The translations under genes and the position numbers were made by a program. From positions 55,731-119,730 of the forward strand of contig CAJQUW010007830.1 in the NCBI GenBank assembly GCA_907163375.1: a DNA stretch of 64,000 nucleotides. Direction: 5' to 3'. This document shows, one piece after another, positions 8,552-16,863 of the stretch. Source of the stretch: Prostheceraeus crozeri. Lineage: Eukaryota > Platyhelminthes > Polycladida > Euryleptidae. The notes beneath the pieces are model-generated. The model worked only from the letters and a program-made list of their open reading frames with translations. It had not been told where the DNA came from and did not search any database. Position 1 is the stretch's first letter. Each line of letters begins with the position of its first letter.

Positions 8552-8965
8552 ATGATGGAAGACACAGGGGTGATGGAAGACTTTAGCGTGTACACCTACC
8601 CAAATCAGCTCATTATTTACCCGAAATCGACATGTCAACCGCACGCGATGTTGGAGAAAGTGATTCCATATGTGAAGGAGAAGATCAAAGTGAAGCCTGA
8701 ATTTGAACTCTCCATGAATACATTCACGATTTATGAATACAAAAGAAATGGTTTTCCACCATTGATGGGCGCCAGTGAACATTATTATGAAAGTGACATC
8801 CAAGAAGTGGATGACTATTTATCCTCACTGAAGAACGTATGGGACTATGAATTTATGGACAGTGTTAACAAAGAGATTCTTGGTGTATATTGTATAACGT
8901 TTAATTTTGAATATATATCTGTTGGATGGACATCAGAAGAAGAATATGTAAGCGACACAGACTAA
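8552..8965 (+). CDS. Acidic hypothetical protein, 137 aa
   Basis: ATG 8552 (a second ATG follows directly), 33 nt after ACTAGG. It is an acidic protein with many Tyr, Glu and Asp and an acidic tail 'TSEEEYVSDTD'. No zinc ligands, signal peptide or membrane segment. I recognise no family. Its stop codon lies inside the ACTAAG box at 8961, and an AATAAA follows at 8971. An acidic protein in a genome with several very basic core proteins could be a chaperone or partner, but nothing in the sequence shows this. Confidence 0.6.
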   Translation: MMEDTGVMEDFSVYTYPNQLIIYPKSTCQPHAMLEKVIPYVKEKIKVKPEFELSMNTFTIYEYKRNGFPPLMGASEHYYESDIQEVDDYLSSLKNVWDYEFMDSVNKEILGVYCITFNFEYISVGWTSEEEYVSDTD

Positions 8966-8966
8966 G
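8961..8966 (+). promoter_or_regulatory. ACTAAG box overlapping a stop codon
   Basis: The stop TAA of the 8552 gene is embedded in this ACTAAG. An ATG opening a short hydrophobic reading frame lies 35 nt downstream at 8996. Confidence 0.5.
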
Positions 8967-8970
8967 TATG

Positions 8971-8976
8971 AATAAA
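8971..8976 (+). terminator. AATAAA after the 8552 gene
   Basis: AATAAA six bases after the stop codon of the acidic protein gene. Confidence 0.45.
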
Positions 8977-8995
8977 GAATGTCGTTGTATGAATC

Positions 8996-9118
8996 ATGTT
9001 GCTTTTCAATATTATAAGTATTCTGCTATTGGGGTTGATAGATTTGGAAAAACATGCTACTTGTACTCCTTTTTCTTCTGAGAAAGATTGTACGCATACC
9101 GCATACTCACCGCTATGA
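8996..9118 (+). CDS. Putative 40-aa small protein with hydrophobic N-terminus
   Basis: Predicted from position: it starts 35 nt after an ACTAAG box, the usual spacing in this element. The product opens with 'MLLFNIISILLLGLI', which looks like a signal peptide or short membrane anchor, followed by a short Cys-containing polar tail (two Cys). It fills an otherwise empty gap before the next promoter (TATTTAAG at 9124). No family recognised. A 40-codon frame can occur by chance, so the promoter spacing and hydrophobic start are the only support. Confidence 0.4.
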   Translation: MLLFNIISILLLGLIDLEKHATCTPFSSEKDCTHTAYSPL

Positions 9119-9123
9119 GTGAC

Positions 9124-9131
9124 TATTTAAG
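9124..9131 (+). promoter_or_regulatory. TATTTAAG promoter of the Arg-rich small gene
   Basis: TATTTAAG followed by TTATG, 40 nt upstream of ATG 9164. Confidence 0.55.
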
Positions 9132-9163
9132 TTATGTATCCTCACACTCTCTCAAATAAGATC

Positions 9164-9301
9164 ATGTTACTCCTGCCCTATTATCGAAAAAGACGACATC
9201 ACCCTATTCGGAAAAGACGCCCTCGAAAAAGACGACAACGTGGAAGATGGACATCACGCCAACAGAAATATCGACATCTCCTTCGCACCAAGCGCGGATG
9301 A
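9164..9301 (+). CDS. Arg-rich protamine-like small protein, 45 aa
   Basis: ATG 9164 lies 40 nt after a TATTTAAG box. After 'MLLLPYY' the product is almost continuously basic ('RKRRHHPIRKRRP', 'RKRRQRGR'), with more than a third Arg plus Lys and many His. This matches small DNA-condensing core peptides. It overlaps the start of the 9247 gene by 55 nt in another frame. With the proteins at 6739, 7050 and 21108 it makes a fourth candidate core protein. The extreme composition and the promoter argue that it is a real gene. Confidence 0.55.
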   Translation: MLLLPYYRKRRHHPIRKRRPRKRRQRGRWTSRQQKYRHLLRTKRG

Positions 9302-9696
9302 AGATCCTTATTGATTTTTGGTTCGATGAACGCATCCGAGGCAATGATATCCCCAAATTAGAAGACTTTACCGACACGTCCACATTCTATTTGAATCAAT
9401 TGATACTGAATGACCACTATTCCATCTTGGGACGTGTGTATTTACTCATGGCCATTTTTGAGGATGATGTTTTGTATGAGGGAACACTATGGAGGTTTAT
9501 GAATGAGAAACATTTGAAATATTTACAAGAGCTGTATAATAAACGTGTGATTTCAGCAGCAAGTCTTATTTATATCAAAGAGACATTGAGTCGTATCTAT
9601 GCTCATTTGAGTGTTTTGTTTCAATGGCCAACGAATGTATTTAAGCATGCACAGGAACACACAACAAAAATCAACCATGAAGGGAGGAACGCGTGA
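9247..9696 (+). CDS. Hypothetical protein, 149 aa
   Basis: ATG 9247, overlapping the end of the Arg-rich gene. A mostly helical, Leu/Tyr-rich sequence containing 'ILIDFWFDERIRG' and several amphipathic stretches. No recognised motif. I see no standard promoter box at -35, so it may be read from the same transcript as the 9164 gene. Its last 20 nt overlap the next gene's start at 9677. Confidence 0.6.
   Translation: MDITPTEISTSPSHQARMKILIDFWFDERIRGNDIPKLEDFTDTSTFYLNQLILNDHYSILGRVYLLMAIFEDDVLYEGTLWRFMNEKHLKYLQELYNKRVISAASLIYIKETLSRIYAHLSVLFQWPTNVFKHAQEHTTKINHEGRNA
9640..9645 (+). promoter_or_regulatory. TTTAAG box upstream of 9677 gene
   Basis: TTTAAG within the end of the preceding gene, 37 nt before ATG 9677. 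Confidence 0.4.
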
Positions 9697-10924
9697 AAGT
9701 GAAGAGAAACAGACGTTGCGAAAATTGAGAATAACCCTATGTCCTGTCTGTAAATGGCATTATCAAAAAGATCGTCTGAGAAGGCATATTTATAATTCAC
9801 ACCATCTAAAATATAAAACAAAAGAAGAGATAAAAGCAAGTCAAGAGTTCATCTATGCATGTCTATGTGGGGAAACACTCGATGGAACTGTTGATAAGAA
9901 GACAGCTCAACAATTTGCGCGTCAACATACCCATATTTTAAACGAGCGAATGGAGGGAGAAAATGCTAGTAAACTCAAATATATTATTCAACAGCATCTT
10001 CCGAGATCCTCTTTGAATGTGACATCTACGTTGACAGGACAAGATCGACAAATATCACCCACCTCACGTCGTGCAAACCCCTTGCGACCCCCTCAACCTA
10101 TGAATACAGATTTGGATAGTCTAGAAGCATTAATTCGACCCTCTCCAGCTGATCATCGCTCCTTAACAACACGTCAAGCAACACCTGATAATTCTCACAC
10201 TATGCTGCAAGCTGTAGTGAAAAGTATGGTTGAAGATCGAGCAAGAGTGGATGCTCCCCCTGATCCCACCCATACGGTCCATCAAATACAAGAGGAATTG
10301 AATCGATTGCCGCCAGATGTTTTGGCCATGGCTGCTAATGAGATTGATATGAGTCCTATATCTTTAGAGAATATTCAACTTACACTAAGTCATGTGACAT
10401 TTGATAACTACCCAGGTCCTGTCAATGATCACAACAGTTATGTCCAAGCCATGTCGAACACAGTGGGAAATCCAGAGTATGATCAACAAGAATCAAGAGG
10501 AGTGGGAACCCCTCTCCAACAACATTCGGTGGGGGTAGGAACCCCTCAACAACCCATGGACGCACACCCCGTGGAGGAAAGAATGTTTTACCCAGTCAAT
10601 ACACCTGTCATTGACAACTACCACGAGTACATTATTCAACTGAACAATTTGAAAAACAGCGCCATTGTTCAACTGTTGAACGATTCTATTCGTCTCCATG
10701 AACGTCATTTAAATGCTCGCAAACGCATCTTGCACGTGTTGGAAGATGCATTTAATCAACACATTAATGAACCCAATCGTACAGATGGCAATGGAGAATA
10801 TTTGGATGAGACATTGGAAAGCATGCGTGACTTGCTTACTCAAAAGGAAGAGTTTATTGCCCACTTAACCAACCAAAATGCAGACGTCCACGCATGCTAC
10901 ATGAATTTGGTGAACGCCATGTAA
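9677..10924 (+). CDS. C2H2-finger protein with coiled-coil tail, 415 aa
   Basis: Start chosen at ATG 9677, the one nearest the finger and 37 nt after TTTAAG. The N-terminus has a C2H2 finger (CPVCKWHY...HIYNSHH) followed by the block 'FIYACLCGE...QFARQHTH', shared with the 6116 gene. The middle is low-complexity, rich in Pro, Gln and Thr, with repeats of 'GVGTP.QQ'. The last 120 residues are helical and Leu/His/Gln-rich, ending in a likely coiled coil. A DNA-binding and oligomerising architecture is visible, and a regulatory or packaging role is inference. It is the larger of two paralogues, presumably from duplication within the element. Confidence 0.75.
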   Translation: MKGGTRESEEKQTLRKLRITLCPVCKWHYQKDRLRRHIYNSHHLKYKTKEEIKASQEFIYACLCGETLDGTVDKKTAQQFARQHTHILNERMEGENASKLKYIIQQHLPRSSLNVTSTLTGQDRQISPTSRRANPLRPPQPMNTDLDSLEALIRPSPADHRSLTTRQATPDNSHTMLQAVVKSMVEDRARVDAPPDPTHTVHQIQEELNRLPPDVLAMAANEIDMSPISLENIQLTLSHVTFDNYPGPVNDHNSYVQAMSNTVGNPEYDQQESRGVGTPLQQHSVGVGTPQQPMDAHPVEERMFYPVNTPVIDNYHEYIIQLNNLKNSAIVQLLNDSIRLHERHLNARKRILHVLEDAFNQHINEPNRTDGNGEYLDETLESMRDLLTQKEEFIAHLTNQNADVHACYMNLVNAM

Positions 10925-10930
10925 ACTAAG
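10925..10930 (+). promoter_or_regulatory. ACTAAG box upstream of 10960 gene
   Basis: ACTAAG followed by TTATG, directly after the preceding stop and 35 nt before ATG 10960. Confidence 0.55.
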
Positions 10931-10959
10931 TTATGTGGGATAGAGGATGATATACAAGA

Positions 10960-11355
10960 ATGACGTGTCAGTGTGAAGCATGTTCAAGTCGACGTCAGGA
11001 CTTTACCAATGTACTGAAATCCCTAAGTTCGGGGATAGGATGTTCGAAAAAGAAAATTAACCGCCATGTCGATCAATTGCCTGAAGAATATGTCAAGGAT
11101 ATGCAAGCACTCATGAGCAAAATGCGAGAGAATCCAGGGAAATAAGCACCTTTACAGCACGAGTTTATTCAATCGTACAAAGGAATTCTCCGCACATTTG
11201 TGAAACCACCCCCTAAAACTCGCAAATACTTGGGTCAAAAACGGAAATTAAACAAGAAACAAACTCCCTTCGCACAAGCCTATGCCATGGCATATCACGA
11301 TAATCCAGCAGCTTTCAAACAAGCCTTACATGCATCTATCGGCTCCAAACACTAA
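10960..11355 (+). pseudogene. Small Cys-containing protein gene with one premature stop
   Basis: ATG 10960 opens a frame with 'CQCEAC' near the N-terminus and a helical middle. A TAA at 11143-11145 interrupts it, after which the same frame stays open to TAA 11353-11355, continuing with a Pro/Lys-rich segment and an Ala-rich helical end. The full span is 131 sense codons if the internal stop is ignored. The second half keeps a coherent composition, so I read this as a single gene with one nonsense lesion, not two genes; the second half has no ATG near its start. Function unknown. Confidence 0.6.
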
Positions 11356-11356
11356 G
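11351..11356 (+). promoter_or_regulatory. ACTAAG box overlapping a stop codon
   Basis: The TAA at 11353-11355 ending the preceding frame lies inside ACTAAG; the next ATG (11389) is 38 nt downstream. Confidence 0.5.
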
Positions 11357-11388
11357 TAAACCATACCCACGTCATCAACAGCGTCATC

Positions 11389-11688
11389 ATGGACAATGTT
11401 TAATCCATAGTGAACACTATTTCAACAGCCAACGGAGGAGATTTAAAATGTTCACTCATTGGTTCATTCAAAGAAACCCTATCACAATTCTTTACACTCG
11501 TCATATTCATTTTGGTTACCCTCTTATCTGGTCGAAAAATGATGAAAGATATCAAAAAACGTAAAGATAGTAGAACACCCTTAATTGATGTGGAAGTATT
11601 CAACTATGATATGTCCAAAACACCTATACTCAACCCCACCAAACCGCTATTGTCGCACAATGAAATTCCCATGAAACCGAAAATTTAA
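11389..11688 (+). pseudogene. Single-pass membrane protein gene with early stop
   Basis: ATG 11389 is followed by TAA at codon 5 (11401-11403), then the same frame is open to 11688. The product would have a hydrophobic segment 'FFTLVIFILVTLLSG' followed by basic residues ('RKMMKDIKKRK'), i.e. one transmembrane helix with a basic cytoplasmic side, then a Pro-rich tail. No ATG lies between the stop and the membrane segment, so a truncated product starting downstream would lose it. A membrane-associated virion or exit function is conceivable but not shown. Confidence 0.55.
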
Positions 11689-12050
11689 AGTTTGATTTTC
11701 CCATGACATCGTTTAAAATACTACGGATTTGATGTGTTATTTTCCCATGATATCAATCGATTCACTGTGAATTTGAAGAACACACTCTGTTACAAATCCT
11801 CGTAAAATCAGGTGATTTATCGAGAATTCTGAGGTACGTTTCCACACCAAATCGACCGATGTTATCGTAAAATGACTCAGCAAATTCCCATGAAATCAAG
11901 CGTTATCTTGCGAATTTGACCTACAAAAAGGGACAAGCCCCGTACACCACCAAAAATGAATGATTCATCGGGAATTTCACGGAGCACCAATCAGAGCACT
12001 TGTATGCGTGGGTGTCAACCAATGAGAAGAAATTTTCCCACGCTCAACTC
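11689..12050. promoter_or_regulatory. Largest non-coding gap in the left arm, with TTCCCATGA repeats
   Basis: About 360 bp without a gene in an otherwise gap-free arm. TTCCCATGA occurs at 11698, 11742 and 11885, with a further copy in the end of the preceding frame at 11666. Two TCGTAAAAT segments and several gaattt/aaattc blocks also occur. It precedes the TATATAAA promoter at 12051. It could be an enhancer, packaging or replication-related element. Confidence 0.4.
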
Positions 12051-12058
12051 TATATAAA
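12051..12058 (+). promoter_or_regulatory. TATATAAA promoter of 12089 gene
   Basis: TATATAAA 38 nt upstream of ATG 12089. Confidence 0.65.
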
Positions 12059-12088
12059 CTGAGCCATTTCAATCATTTTCATTCGGTC

Positions 12089-12634
12089 ATGGGTAAACGT
12101 ACGAACACGTCGGATGCTCCTCTCGCGAAGAAGGTGAAAGTCACGTATTCGTGAGATAGACCGAAATCGAAGCCAGTCTTTGTTGAAGCGAAGAAAACCC
12201 TATTTCCATACGAATGGGAAAGCCGAGAAGAACTACCTTACCAAGGCACATACACAGTTGGAGCCTCTGCCCATCACACGTCTGGTATTGGGCAAGAAAT
12301 GGGGTATAACTGGATATTATCCCATTCGTGGAGAGAATGCGATGATGTATGCGATGGATTGCAATCACGACGAGACATCTCAAAACTCGTGTTTGCCACG
12401 GGATTTTATGGATGGCGTGCACAAACGTACAATGACGCTGGGTACGGTTCCGATCAAATCTCCTCCCTCTTCACCATTTCTCAAGCAGTCTCACGCGATT
12501 TGGAGACGTTGGAAGATGCGATACAATCCCTCTACAAACAAGTCCAACCCGAATCTGCCTACAACCTCATCTCCTGTCTCGGTTATGTACACAAGAAATC
12601 GGCCTACGACAGTGTCTTTATGAAGCTGAAGTAG
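12089..12634 (+). pseudogene. Hypothetical protein gene with one premature TGA
   Basis: ATG 12089 follows a TATATAAA box by 38 nt and opens with a basic, nuclear-signal-like N-terminus ('AKKVKV'). TGA at 12152-12154 interrupts the frame, which then stays open to 12634 (181 codons in all, one lesion). The body contains an aromatic, Gly-rich middle and a helical C-terminus ('RDLETLEDAIQSLYKQV'). A competing open frame from 12180 to 12623 overlaps it but has no promoter or start and is taken to be a shadow. No family recognised. Confidence 0.55.
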
Positions 12635-12652
12635 GACACGCCCATCTTCCTG

Positions 12653-13600
12653 ATGAAGGAGAATGGAAAGAACAAGAAGGTTAGTTTGGCCAATAGTGGA
12701 CATCTTCTTTCCAATCTCAATGAGAATACCTTCCTTCAAGCAAATACCATCTTCCGCGTCACAGGCATGTACTGTAATCCACAGACAAAGACTCTGAAAC
12801 TGTGTTTTACTGTGGAACAAGTCCAAGTCCGTATCAAACATGTGGAGGAATGTCAGAGCACAGTGGTGGAGGAAAAGAAGAAGAAGAAGACAAAGGTGCC
12901 ACACATTCACTCCAGTGGTTTATTTAATCTGATAAACATGGTGCAACCTAAACATGACATTGATTGGGAGGAACTCAAACACTTTATAGATGATCTTGAT
13001 CATCTATGCCAATCAGAGGGCGACAGCTATGTACTTATGAAACAAAAGGAGGATGAGATGACAAGCATGATTTCTCAGACGTGGAGTGCTCAACCCATTG
13101 AGAAGGATGATTGGAGGATGATGCGGACGGATTATGCCAAGGCGCAAGCACTCGGCGTGTACATTCGCATCCGGGAAGAGTCACACGCGCTGCATATCTT
13201 TGACGGTGATCAAACACAAGCAGAGAAATGGATCAATCGATTCCTTGAAATGTTCAAGGATGTGGTGGAACACAACCAGGAGAGTCAGTGGTATGTGTCA
13301 TCCTCATGGTACAAAGCAGGACAGTGTGTCAATGAGAAGTGGTCTGTGTTGAACTATATTGAACATTATTTCATTGTTCGTAGTACCTACGAAATCCATC
13401 GTCAAGTCTTTCCCAATATGTTGAAGGAAGCATTTGCACGGTACAATATGAATCCTCTTACCAATGACATGGAAAGGACATTGATGAGTGAAATGGTGAC
13501 TGCTCTTGAAAACTCACTCTTTAGGAAATGTACACGTGGACGTTTTATACCACCTCTTCGTTGTTCTGGAAATGCTTCTTTGTTCTGGAAACAATTTTAA
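12653..13600 (+). CDS. Hypothetical protein, 315 aa
   Basis: ATG 12653, 18 nt after the previous stop; no standard box at the usual distance, so it may be cotranscribed. A basic N-terminus and a Lys-run ('EEKKKKKTK', about residue 73) are followed by a long, mostly helical acidic/aromatic region with many Trp ('SQTWSAQPIEKDDWRMM', 'ESQWYVSSSWYKAG'). No motif I can assign. Its position directly before the packaging ATPase suggests a structural or assembly protein. An AATAAA follows at 13610. Confidence 0.65.
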   Translation: MKENGKNKKVSLANSGHLLSNLNENTFLQANTIFRVTGMYCNPQTKTLKLCFTVEQVQVRIKHVEECQSTVVEEKKKKKTKVPHIHSSGLFNLINMVQPKHDIDWEELKHFIDDLDHLCQSEGDSYVLMKQKEDEMTSMISQTWSAQPIEKDDWRMMRTDYAKAQALGVYIRIREESHALHIFDGDQTQAEKWINRFLEMFKDVVEHNQESQWYVSSSWYKAGQCVNEKWSVLNYIEHYFIVRSTYEIHRQVFPNMLKEAFARYNMNPLTNDMERTLMSEMVTALENSLFRKCTRGRFIPPLRCSGNASLFWKQF

Positions 13601-13609
13601 GTTATGTTT

Positions 13610-13615
13610 AATAAA
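13610..13615 (+). terminator. AATAAA after the 12653 gene
   Basis: AATAAA ten bases after the stop at 13600, within 'taagttatgtttaataaa'; probable polyadenylation signal. Confidence 0.4.
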
Positions 13616-13656
13616 TTATGAATGGAATATATGTCTGACTTTTATGATTCGACAAG

Positions 13657-14842
13657 ATGGATTTCCGTTTAGAGAATGACTCATCCATGATTGTCTCAGG
13701 TCCTTGTAAGTCGGGAAAGTCCACGTTTGTGGCGAATATGATCAAGAATCGTCATACTTTATTTAAAAAGCCCATTCGTAAAGTCTGGTGGTATCATGGG
13801 ATAGAAAGTCTATTTCATAAAGATTTGCAAGATGTGGTACTGAAAATGGGTGTCCCTACCCAAGATGATTTTTATCAATTGCAAGAAAATGATTTAATTA
13901 TTCTCGATGATTTACAACAGGAATCTCAAAACAATGAAAATGTTACGGGATTATTTTTAAGAGGATCTCATCATAAACGGTTTTTCGCAGTGCAAATCAC
14001 ACAGTATTTGTATGGTGATAAAGAACAACGTATTCGCAATGGCAATGTCCATTATTTGGTCGCGTTCAATAATCCGAGAAATCAACCATAATTGGCTCAA
14101 TTCATGGGGAAAAATGCTCCCGAAAGGCAATATGAGCGTAGTGCATGATATTTTAACGACATTGGTTCAAAAATATGGGAAATATGCCTTTCTCTTTACT
14201 GATTTCACTACAAATTGTCCGTTTGACTACCGATTTCGCACCAACTTACTTAGTCCACCTATGATCGTGTTTAAGTTAAGCAAAAGACCCAATAAGACGA
14301 AAATGGACTTTAGTGAATTAGTGGTTGTTCCCAAATCTGAAATGAATGAACACACCGGTGGCGGACAGCAAATGGGTGGTGGTGGTGGTGACACTACCAA
14401 ACTGATGTCGACAATGTTGCAACGTCAAGCGGAAGATCAGGTGGTGAGAAACATGATGATGAATCCTCAACAAGCCCATATTGACCGTATTGCACGAGAT
14501 ATTGTTCGTCACCGTCCTACCGCCAATAATATCGCTGCATGGAACGCCCGTTTGTATTTGTTCGATAAAGTTCGTCGCCAATTTTTCAATTTGGACGATG
14601 ATAGTGGGAAGAGATTGGAAAAAACAACAAAACCTCCGCTCACTCACGTCGCAAAACCTCCGCTCACTCACGTCGCAGAACCACCCGTCCTCAAGAGAAC
14701 CTCATCTAAAGGGAAAGTCGTCAAACCTTCTGTTGTCAAATCTCCCAAGGATAAGCTTTCTCCATTGAAATCATCCATAAATACTCGTTTAAGTAAAAAA
14801 GGAGTTCTTGAATTGGGATCCTATGGCTCACCATTCAAGTAA
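13657..14842 (+). pseudogene. Packaging ATPase (FtsK/HerA type), one frameshift
   Basis: ATG 13657. Walker A is 'GPCKSGKSTF' (about residues 15-24), and Walker B 'DLIILDDLQQE' lies near residue 84, followed by a conserved 'ITQYLYG' segment. The family powers DNA translocation into Polinton and NCLDV-type capsids. The frame ends at TAG 14089-14091, but the conserved C-terminal part continues in another frame from about 14085 ('WLNSWGKMLP...'), so a small indel breaks the gene. Downstream the second frame extends to 14842 with a Gly-rich linker and a basic Pro/Lys/Thr tail with two 'KPPLTHVA' repeats. The tail could be a fused separate protein. Confidence 0.85.
14788..14793 (+). promoter_or_regulatory. 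TTTAAG box upstream of the integrase
   Basis: TTTAAGTAAA within the end of the ATPase extension, 35 nt before ATG 14823. Confidence 0.4.
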
Positions 14843-16124
14843 TGGCAACGGCAGCCGCGCCAATTGCCTTCATTCTTATAGCGTATCTTTGGGAGTTGTT
14901 GCGGCCAAGGCAACGCAGACGATAGCGCAGAGACACAGTACACCATCACGGCGAGCTTTAATTGTTGTTCCAACAGGAATACCGCATATCTTCAACCCCC
15001 ACGTCAATTCCAAGCAGATTCGGGCGATTGTGTCGATGGAGGAAGTTTTGCAGAAGATTTATTACAATCCCGAACATCCCGCTGGCTACGGAAGCGTCAA
15101 TGCACTTGCTGCTGCTTCACATTATTCAAAAACAAAAGCCAAACAATGGTTAATCCGTCAACCGACCTACACCCTTCACAAATCTCGATTGCATCGTATT
15201 GAGCCCTTGCACCCGTATCGTGTACGCGGTCCGCAAATTCAATTTCAAGCGGATATTGTCGATTATCAAAAGTATGCACAGCATAATCGTGGCTACAAGT
15301 ATATTCTCATGGTGATGGACATCTTTACACGCAAAGCCTGGGCATTCCCTCTCAAGACCAAGAGTGCCAAAGCAGTGTCGGGGGTTTTAGAAGCCATTTT
15401 CGCAACCATTCCTACCCCGCAACGACTACAAACGGATCAAGGACGCGAATTTTATAACCGACCGGTGAAAGAAGTCTTGCACAAGCACGCTATTGAATTG
15501 TTTTCCATCTACAGTCCCTATAAATGTGCCCATGTCGAACGATTGAACCGTACTGTCAAGAATAAATTGGAACGTATCTTTACAGCCACCAATAACAAGA
15601 ATTGGGTGGATTGTATCGCAGATGTCATGTATGCATACAGTCACAGCACCCATTCATCCACAGGTTTCACCCCGATGGATGTGAATGCCTCCAATACCGA
15701 GGAAGTGAAACGAATCAATGCGAAACGTCTCCGACGAAACTATAGGAAGTTTGCAGTACCGGGGAAGACTATCCCTGTGGGAGCACGTGTACGTATTTCA
15801 CGTGATAAAGGAACGTTTGGACGGGGGTATGAAGCGAATTGGTCGACGGAAGAGTTCGTTGTCTCCAACATTCTCAAGAACCCCCATGGTACCAAAATGT
15901 ACAAGATCAAAGACTTGAGTGGAGAAGAGATCAAAGGATCCTTTTATGCTCAGGAATTACAAGTGATTCATCGGGAGGAAGAAATATATCAAGTGGACAA
16001 AGTGCTCAAGACCCGACGTCGGAATGGACGTACAGAATATTTTGTGCACTGGCAAGGTTATCCGGCCTCGATGAACTCATGGGTGACAGACTTAGAACCT
16101 CTAGGCAATGTACGCCGCTATTGA
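14823..16124 (+). CDS. INT: Polinton integrase with C-terminal chromodomain, 433 aa
   Basis: Start at ATG 14823; the TTG a few codons upstream is not likely. The N-terminal part holds the Polinton-type 'YYNPEHPAGYGS...YTLHKSR' region. The retroviral catalytic core follows: 'FQADIVDY' (first Asp), 'LQTDQGREF' (second Asp) and 'HVERLNRTVK' (Glu, about 34 residues later), the DDE triad that inserts the element into DNA. The last 50 residues form a chromodomain ('YQVDKVLK...EYFVHWQGYP...SWV'), which may direct insertion to particular chromatin. The frame is intact over its full length and overlaps the 3' extension of the ATPase and the next gene's promoter. Family assignment is certain; activity is unknown. 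Confidence 0.93.
   Translation: MAHHSSNGNGSRANCLHSYSVSLGVVAAKATQTIAQRHSTPSRRALIVVPTGIPHIFNPHVNSKQIRAIVSMEEVLQKIYYNPEHPAGYGSVNALAAASHYSKTKAKQWLIRQPTYTLHKSRLHRIEPLHPYRVRGPQIQFQADIVDYQKYAQHNRGYKYILMVMDIFTRKAWAFPLKTKSAKAVSGVLEAIFATIPTPQRLQTDQGREFYNRPVKEVLHKHAIELFSIYSPYKCAHVERLNRTVKNKLERIFTATNNKNWVDCIADVMYAYSHSTHSSTGFTPMDVNASNTEEVKRINAKRLRRNYRKFAVPGKTIPVGARVRISRDKGTFGRGYEANWSTEEFVVSNILKNPHGTKMYKIKDLSGEEIKGSFYAQELQVIHREEEIYQVDKVLKTRRRNGRTEYFVHWQGYPASMNSWVTDLEPLGNVRRY
16100..16105 (+). promoter_or_regulatory. TCTAGG box upstream of 16135
   Basis: TCTAGG inside the end of the integrase gene, 35 nt before ATG 16135. The spacing supports 16135 over the upstream in-frame ATG at 16108. Confidence 0.4.
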
Positions 16125-16134
16125 TTTTGTAATC

Positions 16135-16851
16135 ATGCAGGAACTGCATGAGGAACAACTTGTGTACTTGTTCAGCAATACTAAACCCCATTTGTATGAC
16201 AATAAAGCCAATCATTTCTTTACACGACCGGAAAATCCACTTTTAATTCCTAAAGGAGAAGAATGGGAAGTAGGCTTGAAAGAGTTTAAGTATGTGAATA
16301 GTGTGGATACGATTCCCGAAGATTGTTATATTACCGTGGGGAAAATGTATGATACGAAAGATTTGAATACCTATTTGCCTTATTATACGATGGAAGGGAC
16401 CAATGTGGTCCGTCGTCACACCATTTTTGAATCCGATGAGGAAGTGAAAAGATTACCCATTATCACAGCGTTGGAATTATATACACGTCGTACCATTTCC
16501 AACATGATGACTGTCACGACACATACATCCTACTTGTATTATGGATGCAATGGCATAGAGGAAGCAGATGTCTATGTGATTGACATCGCCCCATTTTCCC
16601 TGTTTCAAATCAAGGAATTCTCCGCTTTTCATTACGTCCTTGTGTTTTCCCCTCATTTGGCGGCCTCACTCTTATTGGACAAATGTGTCTATCATTTATC
16701 GTTGAATGATGTCATTCGGATCCATACACGTCTATCCATTCATCGAAAGGAATGTGACTTAAAGAAATATCCCGCCCATGACTATTGGTTCAGTGTGATT
16801 CCCTTACACCGCTGTCATTTTGCCAAACATGGGATTGAAAGTATGTTATGA
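16135..16851 (+). CDS. Structural protein block A, N-terminal part (candidate minor capsid/penton family)
   Basis: Start chosen at ATG 16135 because the downstream paralogue (20008) starts at the equivalent residue and because of the -35 TCTAGG box. The first 60 residues ('EEQLVYLFSN..PHLYDNKANHFF', then 'GEEWEVGLKEFKYVNS') match the N-terminus of the 20008 protein. This 'L.SN..N..F...W..G' opening is typical of a Polinton structural family that I take to be minor capsid or spike related. TGA at 16849-16851 and TAA at 16861-16863 lie in frame, after which the same frame runs open to 17706. The stop is therefore either a lesion or the natural end of a 238-aa protein. Confidence 0.6.
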   Translation: MQELHEEQLVYLFSNTKPHLYDNKANHFFTRPENPLLIPKGEEWEVGLKEFKYVNSVDTIPEDCYITVGKMYDTKDLNTYLPYYTMEGTNVVRRHTIFESDEEVKRLPIITALELYTRRTISNMMTVTTHTSYLYYGCNGIEEADVYVIDIAPFSLFQIKEFSAFHYVLVFSPHLAASLLLDKCVYHLSLNDVIRIHTRLSIHRKECDLKKYPAHDYWFSVIPLHRCHFAKHGIESML

Positions 16852-16863
16852 AATGAAATCTAA

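Noticed and set aside
12180-12623. 147-codon frame overlapping the 12089 gene
   Set aside because: The alternative frame starts at an ATG with a TATATAAA box 38 nt upstream and is open to 12634 apart from one TGA; this one has neither start nor promoter.
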